NCBI GenBank assembly: GCA_021323595.1
Contig: JAJPKR010000026.1
Location: forward strand, 62,001-126,000
Length of the DNA stretch: 64,000 nucleotides
From: Terriglobia bacterium
GTDB lineage: Bacteria > Acidobacteriota > Terriglobia > Terriglobales > SCQP01
Direction of reading: 5' to 3'
Shown here: positions 49,158 to 58,619 of the stretch, piece by piece
Layout: each line of letters begins with the position of its first letter
How positions within the stretch are numbered: the first letter of the stretch is position 1
Notes under the pieces: generated by a model
What the model saw: only the letters and a program-made list of their open reading frames with translations
The model's database searches: none
What the model was told of the DNA's origin: nothing
Made by a program: the position numbers and the translations under genes

Positions 49158-51923
49158 CTACTGCGTCGCAAGGACGGCCTGCTGAAACGACAGGGTATTG
49201 ATATCCGTGAAGCGCGGCGTGCCCGGCGGCAGCGTGCTGATGTCTTCGAAATCGGTGTCGAAATTCTCCGCGCGCGTCGGCGCTCCGTAAACTGTCGTGC
49301 AGCACTTGTACACGCCGGTCGCCTGCCGTGATATGTAGAGGCTCACGAGCGAGCCACGATAGTAGTAGTCTTTTCCGCTCCATGACTCGAGGTAGCGGAC
49401 AAAGTTGTGCACGCCGCCGTCAGTTCCGAAATCTTGATACGTGCCGGAGGGATGCGGGAAGGAAAGGTTCTTGCCGGCAATGATCCCGACGCGGTACGCG
49501 CTTGTGGATGCGGACCGCCCGCTGGGGGAATCGGGACTGCTGAAGCTCCAGCTATCGTTCCAATTGTTCGATAGCACCGTCACCGCATCCGCCATTACCG
49601 ACGCGGGCACATGACACGCGCCCGGCTGATCGGGCCAATCCGTCCCGGAGGGGACGGATGCCGCGCTCGCCGCCGTGGCGTTGTAGTCGCCTTGAACATA
49701 GAGCGGGTTTTCCGATACCACCGTGAATCCCCCGCCGGTGGCGCTGGAGCAATTCGCCGTTGCCAAAGGGGGCAGGCTGCCAAGCGAGCCATCCATGAGC
49801 CGCAGCGCGCGGCGGAAGAACAACGGCGGATTGGCCTGCGGGATCGAGGGATAGGAACAGGCGACCGTACCGCGGCCAGCAGGCACCGAACAATTCGACC
49901 TCGACGACCAGCTTGCCGTTGCGCCTCCGGATACCCTCGTTTCAGGAGTGGGACTGGCGCCACCCGGCAGGCCAAACGTCGTCCATTGGCCCTGTTCCGC
50001 GCTGGTTTGCCAGATGGGAGTCGCGCCGTAGGTATCGAGGATGCCGTTGCCATTGACGTCTTCAGCCGGCTCGAGGATGCCGTCGGGCAGGCACGATGTG
50101 CTTAACCCACAACTGGGGTTGACGATATCTTCGTTGCCGTATTCACCGGTCGAACACGGAGACGCGACCGGCGCCCCCGGGTAGCGCTGGCTGCAAGAGC
50201 TCGCGAGGCTATCGACATTGCCACGGCGATCGGAAAAATAAACGATATAGCCGCCATTGGGAATTGCCTGGCTCCCAGTCGTACCGACCGCGCCGGCAAA
50301 ATACTGCTGCAGGTTCTTCACATCGAGATTGACCACGTCCATCACGCCGTTCAGGGCGACGGTATTGCAGGGGCTGCCGCAGGCCATGTCGCGCAGCTCG
50401 CCCTCGCGCGTGTCGTAGATCGAAATCGGGATATAGGCATCGGGGCTTTTGCTGCCGCAACCAGTGGCGGAACAAGTCGCGCCGGAATAGGCATATTGTT
50501 CGAGCTGCACGATGGGGTGGTTCGAACAGCCAGAAGGCACCGGCGCGATACCCTGCGCCAGGACGTCTTTGGTCACATCGGTCCAGCTCCCTTGGCCGTT
50601 TTGAATCAGGATCACGATGCGCGCCGGTTGAAATCCCGAACCGCTCGGCAGGCCGCCCAGCAAAGGCGTGCCTGCCGCCAGCAGATAGGAACCGGAAATG
50701 GGACCGGGCGATTCGGCAACCGGAGGATGGCACGCGTCAAACGCGCTTGCGCTGCTATACCAACTCGCCGGGCCGAAGCCCGGCTGGCTCTCGGCCGCGC
50801 CATTGCCGAACCCGTTGGAACTGTTGTCTAAACTTACGCCCATGCTCAAGAAGGGATCCGAATTGCCAAACGTGTTGGCCTCGGTTTGCGGATCGAAGAT
50901 TAAAATGATCAGATTCGCCTGGTTGAAGAGCCGAGCTTGTCCGATCACCGAAGCGGGATCTTCGCCCGGAGCCGGCCGGCGGATAATCTCGATGGGCGAG
51001 GCGTTGCCGCTCACGGCCAGATCGAGGTTCAGCGGCTTGCCGCCGGTTTCGCTGCTGGTGATATTGCCGTTGTAGGTGGTCAGCGAAATTGCCGGCCAGT
51101 TCGGATTATGGCCGCTTCCCGGGCCACCGGTTAGGCTGCCCTCGCTCATCGCCAACGCCCGATAGGTCCCGGGAGCCGTAATTGCGTCCACCGTGCCGTT
51201 GTAGTTGGAGGTGAGCGGCCAACCGTTCGACAGTTGCGTGCGAATGATGTCTTTTGCTGTTGTGACCTTGTCGCTCAACTTCAGGGTGCCGCCGTCGCCC
51301 TGGGCCAAATACAAGTCGCCGTTGGTATGCACCCGGCCGCCAAAATCGAAATCCGGACCGGCAAAAAAAGAAAGGTCGGTATCGGAGAAGATTCCGAACT
51401 CGAAGACCGGCACCGAGACTTCCTGCACGCCCCGGGTCATCTTCACTTCGGTGCCGTTCGGCCCCTGCGCCACCACGGTCAGCGTGAAAGGCGTGATTAT
51501 GCCCTGCAATCCGGCGAGGGGGCCGGTGCCGCCGATCGTCCCCGAAGTCGACTTCAGACTGCCGTCGGGGTTCTGTTGAAAGCTGATGATGTAGCCGCCC
51601 GCCGGGTAATCGGTGCTGCCGGGCGCCGGGAAAATGACTCCCGGAATGCTGGGCTCGTGGCCGGGGCCGGCCAAGGCGGCGACTTGCGCCGCCGTCGGCG
51701 ACGTATGATGCGCGAAAAACGTGCCCAGATCGGCCGCCATCTTCTCCATGCCGGCTTCCGCGCCGTAAAACGCGATGGTGTTGTCGCGATCGCTGGCCGA
51801 GATCTTCTGCTCGCCGTTGACGATGAAGAAGAATCCCACCAGCATCAGCGCAAAAACCACGCTGATCATCATCACCGTGATCAAAGCGATGCCGGCTTGG
51901 CGTTGGCGTCTGTGGGGGTTCAT
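49158..51923 (-). CDS. PilX-like pilus assembly protein with large C-terminal ectodomain
   Basis: 921 residues. The N-terminus GIALITVMMISVVFALMLVG and AFYGAEAGMEKMAADLG match PilX_N of type IV pilus minor components, but the protein is about five times normal size. The ectodomain is Ser/Gly/Thr-rich with about 20 cysteines (CSATGCG, ACGSPC, CSQRYPGAP and YKCC), probably disulfide-linked, and lacks a recognised adhesin domain. It is the last gene of a four-gene minor-pilin operon. PilX-type subunits help pilus assembly; the large part could mediate adhesion (inference). Confidence 0.8.
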   Translation of the reverse strand: MNPHRRQRQAGIALITVMMISVVFALMLVGFFFIVNGEQKISASDRDNTIAFYGAEAGMEKMAADLGTFFAHHTSPTAAQVAALAGPGHEPSIPGVIFPAPGSTDYPAGGYIISFQQNPDGSLKSTSGTIGGTGPLAGLQGIITPFTLTVVAQGPNGTEVKMTRGVQEVSVPVFEFGIFSDTDLSFFAGPDFDFGGRVHTNGDLYLAQGDGGTLKLSDKVTTAKDIIRTQLSNGWPLTSNYNGTVDAITAPGTYRALAMSEGSLTGGPGSGHNPNWPAISLTTYNGNITSSETGGKPLNLDLAVSGNASPIEIIRRPAPGEDPASVIGQARLFNQANLIILIFDPQTEANTFGNSDPFLSMGVSLDNSSNGFGNGAAESQPGFGPASWYSSASAFDACHPPVAESPGPISGSYLLAAGTPLLGGLPSGSGFQPARIVILIQNGQGSWTDVTKDVLAQGIAPVPSGCSNHPIVQLEQYAYSGATCSATGCGSKSPDAYIPISIYDTREGELRDMACGSPCNTVALNGVMDVVNLDVKNLQQYFAGAVGTTGSQAIPNGGYIVYFSDRRGNVDSLASSCSQRYPGAPVASPCSTGEYGNEDIVNPSCGLSTSCLPDGILEPAEDVNGNGILDTYGATPIWQTSAEQGQWTTFGLPGGASPTPETRVSGGATASWSSRSNCSVPAGRGTVACSYPSIPQANPPLFFRRALRLMDGSLGSLPPLATANCSSATGGGFTVVSENPLYVQGDYNATAASAASVPSGTDWPDQPGACHVPASVMADAVTVLSNNWNDSWSFSSPDSPSGRSASTSAYRVGIIAGKNLSFPHPSGTYQDFGTDGGVHNFVRYLESWSGKDYYYRGSLVSLYISRQATGVYKCCTTVYGAPTRAENFDTDFEDISTLPPGTPRFTDINTLSFQQAVLATQ

Positions 51924-51975
51924 GTGTGCGTGCCTCCGGAGGCGGCGCCGGGGGGAAGAGCGCGAGCCATGCCGC

Positions 51976-53022
51976 TCAGTAGCGGTTGCGATACTCCAAG
52001 TTGCGGATCATGACCGCCGTGGCGATCGAGTTCGTGTAATAGCGGCCCGTCTTCAGCGAACGGTGCGTGGAACGGGCGGAGATGACGAAATTGACCTTGC
52101 GAATTTGGTTGGGCTGGAGGACGGTGCGCTGGTCGATCGTCTTGCCGTCCGATAGGTCGTAGGTGAACTGGAGGCCGGTGATATAGGCGGCGACCTTCAT
52201 CGCCGCCTGATCGTCCAGCTGCCGCATCAGCACCGGTTCGTTCGGATTCGAAAAATCGAGGTAATACGAGATCATCAGCAGCCGGTAGGCCGTGGTCGGC
52301 GGCGAGCCGCTTAAGATCGCGGCGAAGTTCCCTGCCGCCGCGTTAGGCTGATTGATCTGCAGCGGATCGCCCGCGTTGAGGCTGACTACATCGCCGTTGA
52401 TGTTCGTGACCATCGCCAGCGCCGAGCCGTTCGCGTTTTGCAGCATCAAGAGGTCGCCGGTGCGCAACTGCGAAACCCCCGACCCCAAATTGGTGGCGGC
52501 ATTGAAGGTGATCGAGGTCGGCGATTCCGCGGCCAAGGGATATTGATTGATCTGCGACAAAGGATCGACCTCGAGAATCGTGATTTCGTCGCTGTTGGTG
52601 ATGGCGCCCGCCAAATACGAGGTGTCGACATTGGCCGACGCCTGCGATGGACCCAGCCCATATCCCGGTGAAATGGCCGGAATGACGCCAAGCGCGGCGG
52701 GAAAGGTATTGCAGCAGGGCCCGGGCCGGTTCACCGGCTGAGCATTGGCGCCGGAGGGCAGCGGCAAGCCGCCGATCGGGACCCCCGCCGCCGCCATCAT
52801 CAGATCCTGCGAAATCAGATTGGCCGCCGCACGCAAGTTTTGGTTCATCTCAGCGGTCGCGGTCGCCTCGTCGGAGATATTGAGCAGGGAGCTGAAGAGC
52901 ATCATCCCCAAGCCCAGCATCAGCAGCGCCAAGCTCGCCGCCACCAAGATCTCGAGCAGCGTGAAGCCCGCCGCCCGCGGCCGCATGGAGAATGGCGCCC
53001 GTCTAGATATAGTTCGAGACAT
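51976..53022 (-). CDS. PilW-like minor prepilin
   Basis: 348 residues. The prepilin peptidase site is AAG|FTLLEIL, with Glu5 of the mature protein and a hydrophobic helix ILVAASLALLMLGLGMMLFS. The remainder (QNLRAAANLISQDLMMA and a beta-rich body) fits the PilW/minor pilin layout. It primes or tips type IV pili. The start is ATG 53022, overlapping the preceding gene by 20 nt, or ATG 52986. It lies upstream of the PilX-like gene in the same operon. Confidence 0.87.
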   Translation of the reverse strand: MSRTISRRAPFSMRPRAAGFTLLEILVAASLALLMLGLGMMLFSSLLNISDEATATAEMNQNLRAAANLISQDLMMAAAGVPIGGLPLPSGANAQPVNRPGPCCNTFPAALGVIPAISPGYGLGPSQASANVDTSYLAGAITNSDEITILEVDPLSQINQYPLAAESPTSITFNAATNLGSGVSQLRTGDLLMLQNANGSALAMVTNINGDVVSLNAGDPLQINQPNAAAGNFAAILSGSPPTTAYRLLMISYYLDFSNPNEPVLMRQLDDQAAMKVAAYITGLQFTYDLSDGKTIDQRTVLQPNQIRKVNFVISARSTHRSLKTGRYYTNSIATAVMIRNLEYRNRY

Positions 53023-53557
53023 CGGTGGTCACCGAAATTTGCCGCCGCAGGCCCTTTTGCGTCGTGTACTGAATCGTCACCGTGATCTGAGACAGATTGG
53101 GAGACAGGCTGGTGATTGCGATGCGGCGCTGAAATTGGTTTAAAGGAACGTTGACATCGTCGGCGGTGCCCAGGATTCCGTCCGGCCCAGGCTCGATGAC
53201 GGTTTCGACCGGGCCGTCGTCGGCAGTGTTGGGCAAGCCGTCGGCGCCGTCGGTGGTCAAGGGCGTAAAGCCGTCGAGAAAAATCCCCCCGTTGCTGACG
53301 TTGGCAATTTGACTGAACGTGAGGGTTTGGTCGTTGCGGGCGGTGATGACGCTCTCCAAGGCCTCGCGCGCTTTCTGGCGCGCAATCGTTTCCTCTTGAG
53401 TCGCCGCAACCAAGGTCATGCCCTGCGCGTAGGCGTAGGCCATCGTGAGCAGGCTGATGGTCAGCACCATACCCGCGACGATGACCTCGAGCAGCGAAAA
53501 GCCTTCGCTCCGCCGCCGCGGACGCCGGCTATTGGAAGGAGTTCGTCGAAACGTCAT
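53003..53557 (-). CDS. PilV-like minor prepilin
   Basis: 184 residues. Basic leader (RRPRRRSEG) then G|FSLLEVIVAGMVLTISLL with Glu5, followed by YAQGMTLVAATQEETIARQKA. The body includes an Asp/Gly loop, DGPVETVIEPGPDGILGTAD, resembling a calcium-type or flexible loop. Minor pilin of the same operon as the PilW- and PilX-like genes. It overlaps the preceding FimT-like gene by 29 nt and the next by 20 nt. Confidence 0.87.
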   Translation of the reverse strand: MTFRRTPSNSRRPRRRSEGFSLLEVIVAGMVLTISLLTMAYAYAQGMTLVAATQEETIARQKAREALESVITARNDQTLTFSQIANVSNGGIFLDGFTPLTTDGADGLPNTADDGPVETVIEPGPDGILGTADDVNVPLNQFQRRIAITSLSPNLSQITVTIQYTTQKGLRRQISVTTDVSNYI

Positions 53558-54245
53558 AGCGATAGCCGTGAAAAATGCCCGTCGCCCCCATCAGGGTGAT
53601 GGCACGGGCGGTTCCGATCTGGCCGGATTGGCCGATGAAAAGCGTCCCGTTTACGAAGTTTCCCGTCGCGTCCACGATCGAGCCGTCGCTACGGAAATAC
53701 AGGGTGTCGCCGGCCATGCCGCCGGTGCCATCCACGAAATCGATCGGCTGGCCGTTGCCGAAGGCATCCGGAGTGTCGGGCTCACCGGCGAACAAGGTGA
53801 AGTTCAAGTGGTTCGGCAACGTCCATAGCGGTTCGTTCGTGAGCGCCCCATTCAGCTCGATGCGCGCCACCTGAACTTGATCGGGCGCGGTGAAGGTTAT
53901 CTGGTAAGTCCGCCGTTGCGTCAGCGCTTGCTGCCGCGTGGTGCGCAGCAGGGCCATCAGCGATTCCCAAGATGAATCGGCACGCAAGCCGGCGTACATG
54001 CTCGGAAATACCGTCGCTGCCAGGGCGACCATGATGAGCAGCACGCAAACCGCAATGAGGAGTTCAGCCAGCGAAAAGCCGGCGGTTTGCCGTCGCGATG
54101 GCCGGGCCGCGGGAGAGCCTACGGCGCAAGTGTTTTTGTCGGGCCGCGCCCGGCTGCCATTTGCAACTGGAACAGCACGGGCGGCGCCTGACCTCGCCGG
54201 CGCTTGGCGCCGCCCGTCACAGAAGGAGTCCCCGGAATCGTGCAT
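53529..54245 (-). CDS. FimT/GspH-like minor prepilin
   Basis: 238 residues. The cleavage site is TAG|FSLAELLIAVCVLLIMV with the Glu5-type residue. The following SSWESLMALLRTTRQQALTQ and beta-rich C-terminus match GspH/FimT. Only ATG 54245 fits this frame, so the leader would be about 57 residues, unusually long for type IVa prepilins. The true start may be a downstream non-ATG codon. First gene of the minor-pilin operon. Confidence 0.82.
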   Translation of the reverse strand: MHDSGDSFCDGRRQAPARSGAARAVPVANGSRARPDKNTCAVGSPAARPSRRQTAGFSLAELLIAVCVLLIMVALAATVFPSMYAGLRADSSWESLMALLRTTRQQALTQRRTYQITFTAPDQVQVARIELNGALTNEPLWTLPNHLNFTLFAGEPDTPDAFGNGQPIDFVDGTGGMAGDTLYFRSDGSIVDATGNFVNGTLFIGQSGQIGTARAITLMGATGIFHGYRYDVSTNSFQ

Positions 54246-54342
54246 GAGCCACCAATGCCCATCTTCCGGGGGGAACCACTACCCTATACAACTGTTCACG
54301 ATGCCGCATTCATGACAGGGCCCGAGGACCGTACGTCATTTC

Positions 54343-54364
54343 CGCCTGGCCATTTGTCCAGGCG
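54343..54364 (-). terminator. Hairpin downstream of the sigma/membrane operon
   Basis: CGCCTGG (54343-54349) pairs with CCAGGCG (54358-54364) around an 8-nt loop, just after the 54398 stop on the minus strand. No T-run follows, so it may be Rho-dependent or part of the leader of the minor-pilin operon, which lies downstream. Confidence 0.35.
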
Positions 54365-54397
54365 TGTGAACCTCCCCCGTGCTTGAAGGTGTGGCCG

Positions 54398-55321
54398 TTA
54401 GGCCGTGTGCCGGGCAGCGCGATAGAGTTCCAGCCGCCGCTGCGTGACCCGGAACGCTTGCACCTGATAAGCCGGACAAGCCGCGAACGCCGCTGCCGCC
54501 GGATACCAAATCAGCCAGGTCACGCTGAAATACGGCCAGCGGATCAGGCCGAAGTCAACGGCCCACATCAAGGCGCTGCCCGCCGCCGTCAACAGCACCG
54601 CCGCCGCCACTGCGCCCCAGCAGCGGCCAAGCAAGCCCCAGCCCATGACGAGCACGCCCCGCCGCAGCAGCAAGGCCTCCGCCACCAGCAGCGCCAAGAG
54701 CGGATCGTTCATCCAATCGAGCACGCTTGTGAACGTCACCACGGCATGGGCGTGAAGCTGAATCCTTACGACGACATAAATGACGTGCAACGCATATGCA
54801 GCCACCAGTCCGCAGACGACCCAGTCCCACGCCACGAAGCGGCGTACCAGACCGGAGCGCCGATAGCAAACGAGCACTACCGCGAGGCCGGCGGCCAGAA
54901 AGGCCATCGAAAGCGTGCCGCTAACGTCAAGCCCGATCTGGTATAAGGTCGCGCCGCGGCGCGGAGCTCCAGCCAGCAGATAAGCCCGCAGGGGGTTCAG
55001 CCAGGTCGCCTGGGCCAGCCAATGCGCGATGATATAGCCGATCGCTTGCCACGTCGCCGCGACGGCAATCAAAAACCAAGCGGGACGCAGCAGGTCGCCG
55101 GGACCAAACTCGAGCCATGCAATCCAGCACAGCCAACAGCCGATGATGGCGATCACCACGAAAAAGACGTTGGCGGGATAGTCATAGAAGAACCTCACCG
55201 GCGCGAAGCTGTGGGTCCATGCCCAGGCGAGATAAAACGGCGCCGCCGATGCCAACAGTCCCACCGTCGCCCAAAGGAAGACACGAGGCCAATCCACCCC
55301 TAGGGAAGCGTTCGGTCTCAC
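54398..55321 (-). CDS. Multi-spanning membrane protein of an ECF sigma operon
   Basis: 307 residues with about eight hydrophobic segments (for example FLWATVGLLASAAPFYLAWA and VNFVVIAII-like FFVVIAIIGCWLCWIAWL). No family recognised. GTG 55321 is the start because it overlaps the preceding stop (GTGA) and gives a normal N-terminus. Third gene of the sigma/zinc-finger/membrane set; it may sense an envelope signal and free the sigma factor, but that is inference. Confidence 0.75.
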   Translation of the reverse strand: MRPNASLGVDWPRVFLWATVGLLASAAPFYLAWAWTHSFAPVRFFYDYPANVFFVVIAIIGCWLCWIAWLEFGPGDLLRPAWFLIAVAATWQAIGYIIAHWLAQATWLNPLRAYLLAGAPRRGATLYQIGLDVSGTLSMAFLAAGLAVVLVCYRRSGLVRRFVAWDWVVCGLVAAYALHVIYVVVRIQLHAHAVVTFTSVLDWMNDPLLALLVAEALLLRRGVLVMGWGLLGRCWGAVAAAVLLTAAGSALMWAVDFGLIRWPYFSVTWLIWYPAAAAFAACPAYQVQAFRVTQRRLELYRAARHTA

Positions 55322-55734
55322 CGCCCTGCCCACTCCTTCAGCAACGCTTGGCCGTAGCGGCGGCCGAGCCAAAGGCGTAGTTGTGTTTCGACCGTGATCC
55401 CGCCCGCAGCGGTCAACGAGCGTGCCGCCTCGGGCGCGAAGTAGGGTGCGAGCAACTGCCAGCGCTCCTTGAAATCGGCGAACCGCTCGCTCTCCTGCCG
55501 CCGGATCGCAAACAGCAGGGAACGTTCGTCCGGACGGGCCGCTGCCGCTTGTGTCTGGCGCGACCAGCGCGCGTTCAACTCCCGCCAAACGGCATCCATT
55601 TCCGCGACGCGGCCTTGGCAGCAGCGGCACCGCGCCACATGCCGTCCGATCCGTTCGCTCGCCTTGCCGGCGGCCCGATCATGCCAGGCCCAAAGCTGTG
55701 ACGCGCGCGGATGAAATGGCCACGCGCGGATCAT
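55318..55734 (-). CDS. Zinc-finger (zf-HC2-like) putative anti-sigma factor
   Basis: 138 residues. HVARCRCCQGRV gives a HxxxCxxC zinc site (about residues 32-39), and the rest is charged and helical. Its ATG overlaps the stop of the ECF sigma gene (ATGA), so the two are made together. No transmembrane segment, unlike most long anti-sigma factors; the next gene supplies the membrane part. Likely binds the sigma factor. Confidence 0.75.
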   Translation of the reverse strand: MIRAWPFHPRASQLWAWHDRAAGKASERIGRHVARCRCCQGRVAEMDAVWRELNARWSRQTQAAAARPDERSLLFAIRRQESERFADFKERWQLLAPYFAPEAARSLTAAGGITVETQLRLWLGRRYGQALLKEWAGR

Positions 55735-56402
55735 GGCTCCCCTCCCCTGGGCTCCCCTGCTCCGGTCTCGATGGCAAGTTCGCGGCGCAGCTTTTTCAGC
55801 GCCCGCGCCAAAAACGTCGCTACACTGCCGGTTTCGACGCCCATTTCGCGGGCGATCTCCCGGTAACTCAAACCGTGCAGGCGCAGACTAAGGCATTCGA
55901 ATTCGCGCTTCGAAAGGCGCCGGTGAATCAAGCGCGACAGCTCGGTCAACCGATACAGCGATTCCGGCGAAATGCCGGCGTCGCTGGTTTCCGCGCCTTC
56001 GCTCTGCGCTTCGGCTCCGCGGTCCAACTTTTTGAAACGGTCGAAAATATAGTTGCGCACCACGCGAAACAGCCACGGGCGGCCGGCCGCTCCCAACCGG
56101 CCCTCGACCCGCGCCGCATAATAGCGAAGAAACGCCTCTTGCACCGCATCTTGTGCCAACTCCGGCGTGCCGGCGATCCGTTCGGCGTAGCGCAACAAGT
56201 CCGGCGCGGTTTCCCGGTAAAGCCCGATAACCTCGGTTTCCAACGCGCGGCGGGTGAGGCCGGATGCGCCTTCCGCGGCGCTTGGGTCCGAACGCGGGGG
56301 ACTCGCGCCCGTTTCTCCTTTTGCCTTCGCTCGGGTCAGTTTGGTTCTCGCTGGCGTGCCGGGTTCACTCGAACTGTACCAAGGGACTGCTGCTTCGGGC
56401 AA
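55731..56402 (-). CDS. ECF-type RNA polymerase sigma factor
   Basis: 223 residues. Region 2 has TAPDLLRYAERIAGTPELAQ and DAVQEAFLRYYAARVEG, WLFRVVRNYIFDRFKKL. Region 4 has LSRLIHRRLSKREFECLSLR and LHGLSYREIAREMGVETGSV. The N-terminal 55 residues are low-complexity and may be a start-site artefact, since no ATG lies nearer. Transcribes its own operon in many relatives. Head of a tightly overlapping three-gene operon. Confidence 0.88.
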   Translation of the reverse strand: MPEAAVPWYSSSEPGTPARTKLTRAKAKGETGASPPRSDPSAAEGASGLTRRALETEVIGLYRETAPDLLRYAERIAGTPELAQDAVQEAFLRYYAARVEGRLGAAGRPWLFRVVRNYIFDRFKKLDRGAEAQSEGAETSDAGISPESLYRLTELSRLIHRRLSKREFECLSLRLHGLSYREIAREMGVETGSVATFLARALKKLRRELAIETGAGEPRGGEP

Positions 56403-56516
56403 TCACGGCGGCCCAACGCGCGGAATCCCTGGCATCAAGCCGGAAACAGTTTTGGGGATTGCCTAGCGGAGTACGACGGCTTACAGTAAACGAAGCTCTG
56501 GATTCCGTAGCTTTTG

Positions 56517-58619
56517 GTGTTGCGCAGTACCAGTCACAGTCTAGGAACGGCGGCGTTGGTCTTGGCCGCATGCGGTTGGCTTTGCGCCCGCTCTACTCCC
56601 CTTTCGTCGCCCGCGCCGCAGGCGATCTTGGAGCGCGCGCATGAGCTGCACTTGCGTTTGGAGCAGCGACCTGTAAGCGACCGCACGGTCGGCGACTACA
56701 CCAAGATCACGGATCTGCTGGCTACCGTCTGGCGCCATCAGCCGCGCGTGGATCCTACGAAAGACGTACACGCGACGCCCGCGGAGGAGGCTCTTTTCGA
56801 TGCCGCCGGCATCGAGATCGCCCTGGCCACCGATCTGCAGCATGCGCCCGCTTGGTCGTCCGCGGCGCAAGACCTCGAACTGCTTTTGCAACGGTTCCCC
56901 TCGACCCTCTACCGGCGCAACGCGGAATGGGCGCTGGCGCAAATCGATTGGTATCATCGCCGGGAGCCCCTGACCGCGCGCCGCTATTTGCGCGACTTCC
57001 TCCGGCGCTACCCCGCCGATCCGCGCGCGCCCGTGGCGCGCAGGCAAGTGCGCGGCGAACGAGTCGAGCCGCCGCCGGCGCTCTGGCCGACCACGGGCGC
57101 GGCCGGGGACTCCGCCCCGGCGGGCGCGCCCAGTTCCGCTCCCGGCGCCGTGCGTTTCGAGCCGATTGTCGCCCGCCCTCCCTGGGAATTGAACGATCAA
57201 GCCCAGGCCCAGGCGGACGCGCCGGCGCCCTCTTCCGCCGCTCCGGTAAGTATCGAAGGACTTCGGTGGACGACAACGCCCGATGGCATCAGCATTATTG
57301 TGGACGTCAGCGGTCGGCCCGACTGGCAGCGCGGTACCGTGCCCGAAACCCATTCCGTCTATTTCGACCTAAAGGGCGACTTTGGCCGGCTCATGGATCG
57401 CCGCAGTGTCGATCTCTCCAATCCTCTGGTTCAGCGTATCGTCATCGCGCAAAATCGCGACGGGGTGATTCGTTTGGTGATCCATGAGAATCGCGCCGGC
57501 GAACACGACACCGCGCTTTGGTTTCCCAACCCCTCGCGACTCGTCGTGGCCGTGCACGCGGATTCCGATCACGCTTCGGACGTGGCGCAGGTTCGCGCGC
57601 ATCAGCCGAAGACCAACGCCGCCGCCGCGCCGCTCGCCGCAGGCCCCGTTCCCAAGAGCAACTCACATTCCGCGCCATCAGAACGGGCAGACGCCGGCAT
57701 CGGCCGGAGCAATCTGGAGTCCTCTCACCCAGCCCCAGCGCATGGCGTCATCGCCAAAGCGAACCACGGTAAGACACCCGCCGAGTCCGCGCGCGACAAT
57801 GCAGACTCGGTCGTGGAAGCCAGTCCGTTGGCCGATGGCAATCGCTCGCTGACCCGCGCGCTTGGGCTCAAGATCGGCCGCATCGTCCTTGATGCCGGCC
57901 ACGGCGGCCATGACACCGGCACGATCGGGCCGAATGGCCTGGCTGAAAAGAACGTTGTGCTCGATGTCACTCTTCGGCTGGGTCGCTTGTTGCACCGCCG
58001 GCTTGGCGCCGACGTCATTTACACCCGTCACGACGATACGTTCATCCCGCTGCGGGAACGCACGGCCATCGCCAATCGCGCTCACGCGGATCTATTCGTT
58101 TCCATCCATGCCAACTCAAGTCCAGAAAAGGATGCCGAAGGCGTCGAAACTTACTTCCTCAATCTGACGCAGAATGCGCGCGCGCTCAATGTCGCCGCGC
58201 GCGAAAACGCCGCTGGGCAAATGGGCGAACACGAGCTGCAAACACTGCTCCAATCCATCACCGCCGACGATAAGCGGCAAGAGTCGCAGGCGCTGGGCCA
58301 TGATCTCGAAGTCAGCCTCTCCCACGCGCTGCATGAAGACAATCGCGGCGTCAAGAGCGCGCCGTTCATCGTGCTCATCGGCGCGCATATGCCCTCGGTA
58401 TTGGCCGAGATCTCCTTCCTAAGCAATGCTCATGACGCGCGCTTGCTCGCGCGCCCCAGCTACCGCCAACGCATCGCCGAAGGCCTCTATCGCGGCATCG
58501 CGCGCTATGTCAAATCGTTGGGCGGCGTGCAGGCGGACGTGGCGCGGCGGGCGCCGCCGCCGTCAATGCACGAAGTCAGCGCGGCCGCCAATCCCGCGGT
58601 CAGCCCTGATCACAATTAG
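56517..58619 (+). CDS. N-acetylmuramoyl-L-alanine amidase with AMIN domain
   Basis: About 700 residues. Signal or lipoprotein start (AALVLAACGW, Cys near residue 19), a tetratricopeptide-like helical part, an AMIN-like domain (about residues 240-345, ISIIVDVSGRPDW) and an Amidase_3 domain. Zinc and catalytic residues lie in IVLDAGHGGHDTGTIGPNGL, AEKNVVLDVTLRL, FVSIHANSS and SVLAEISFLSN. It cleaves peptidoglycan at the MurNAc-L-Ala bond for cell separation. GTG 56517 is used; TTG 56514 is an alternative start. No FtsEX/EnvC partner is visible. Confidence 0.92.
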   Translation: MLRSTSHSLGTAALVLAACGWLCARSTPLSSPAPQAILERAHELHLRLEQRPVSDRTVGDYTKITDLLATVWRHQPRVDPTKDVHATPAEEALFDAAGIEIALATDLQHAPAWSSAAQDLELLLQRFPSTLYRRNAEWALAQIDWYHRREPLTARRYLRDFLRRYPADPRAPVARRQVRGERVEPPPALWPTTGAAGDSAPAGAPSSAPGAVRFEPIVARPPWELNDQAQAQADAPAPSSAAPVSIEGLRWTTTPDGISIIVDVSGRPDWQRGTVPETHSVYFDLKGDFGRLMDRRSVDLSNPLVQRIVIAQNRDGVIRLVIHENRAGEHDTALWFPNPSRLVVAVHADSDHASDVAQVRAHQPKTNAAAAPLAAGPVPKSNSHSAPSERADAGIGRSNLESSHPAPAHGVIAKANHGKTPAESARDNADSVVEASPLADGNRSLTRALGLKIGRIVLDAGHGGHDTGTIGPNGLAEKNVVLDVTLRLGRLLHRRLGADVIYTRHDDTFIPLRERTAIANRAHADLFVSIHANSSPEKDAEGVETYFLNLTQNARALNVAARENAAGQMGEHELQTLLQSITADDKRQESQALGHDLEVSLSHALHEDNRGVKSAPFIVLIGAHMPSVLAEISFLSNAHDARLLARPSYRQRIAEGLYRGIARYVKSLGGVQADVARRAPPPSMHEVSAAANPAVSPDHN

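Noticed and set aside
54246-54397. c-di-GMP riboswitch before the minor pilins
   Set aside because: Position suits one, but the conserved GGGCAAACC and GCAAAGCC elements are absent.
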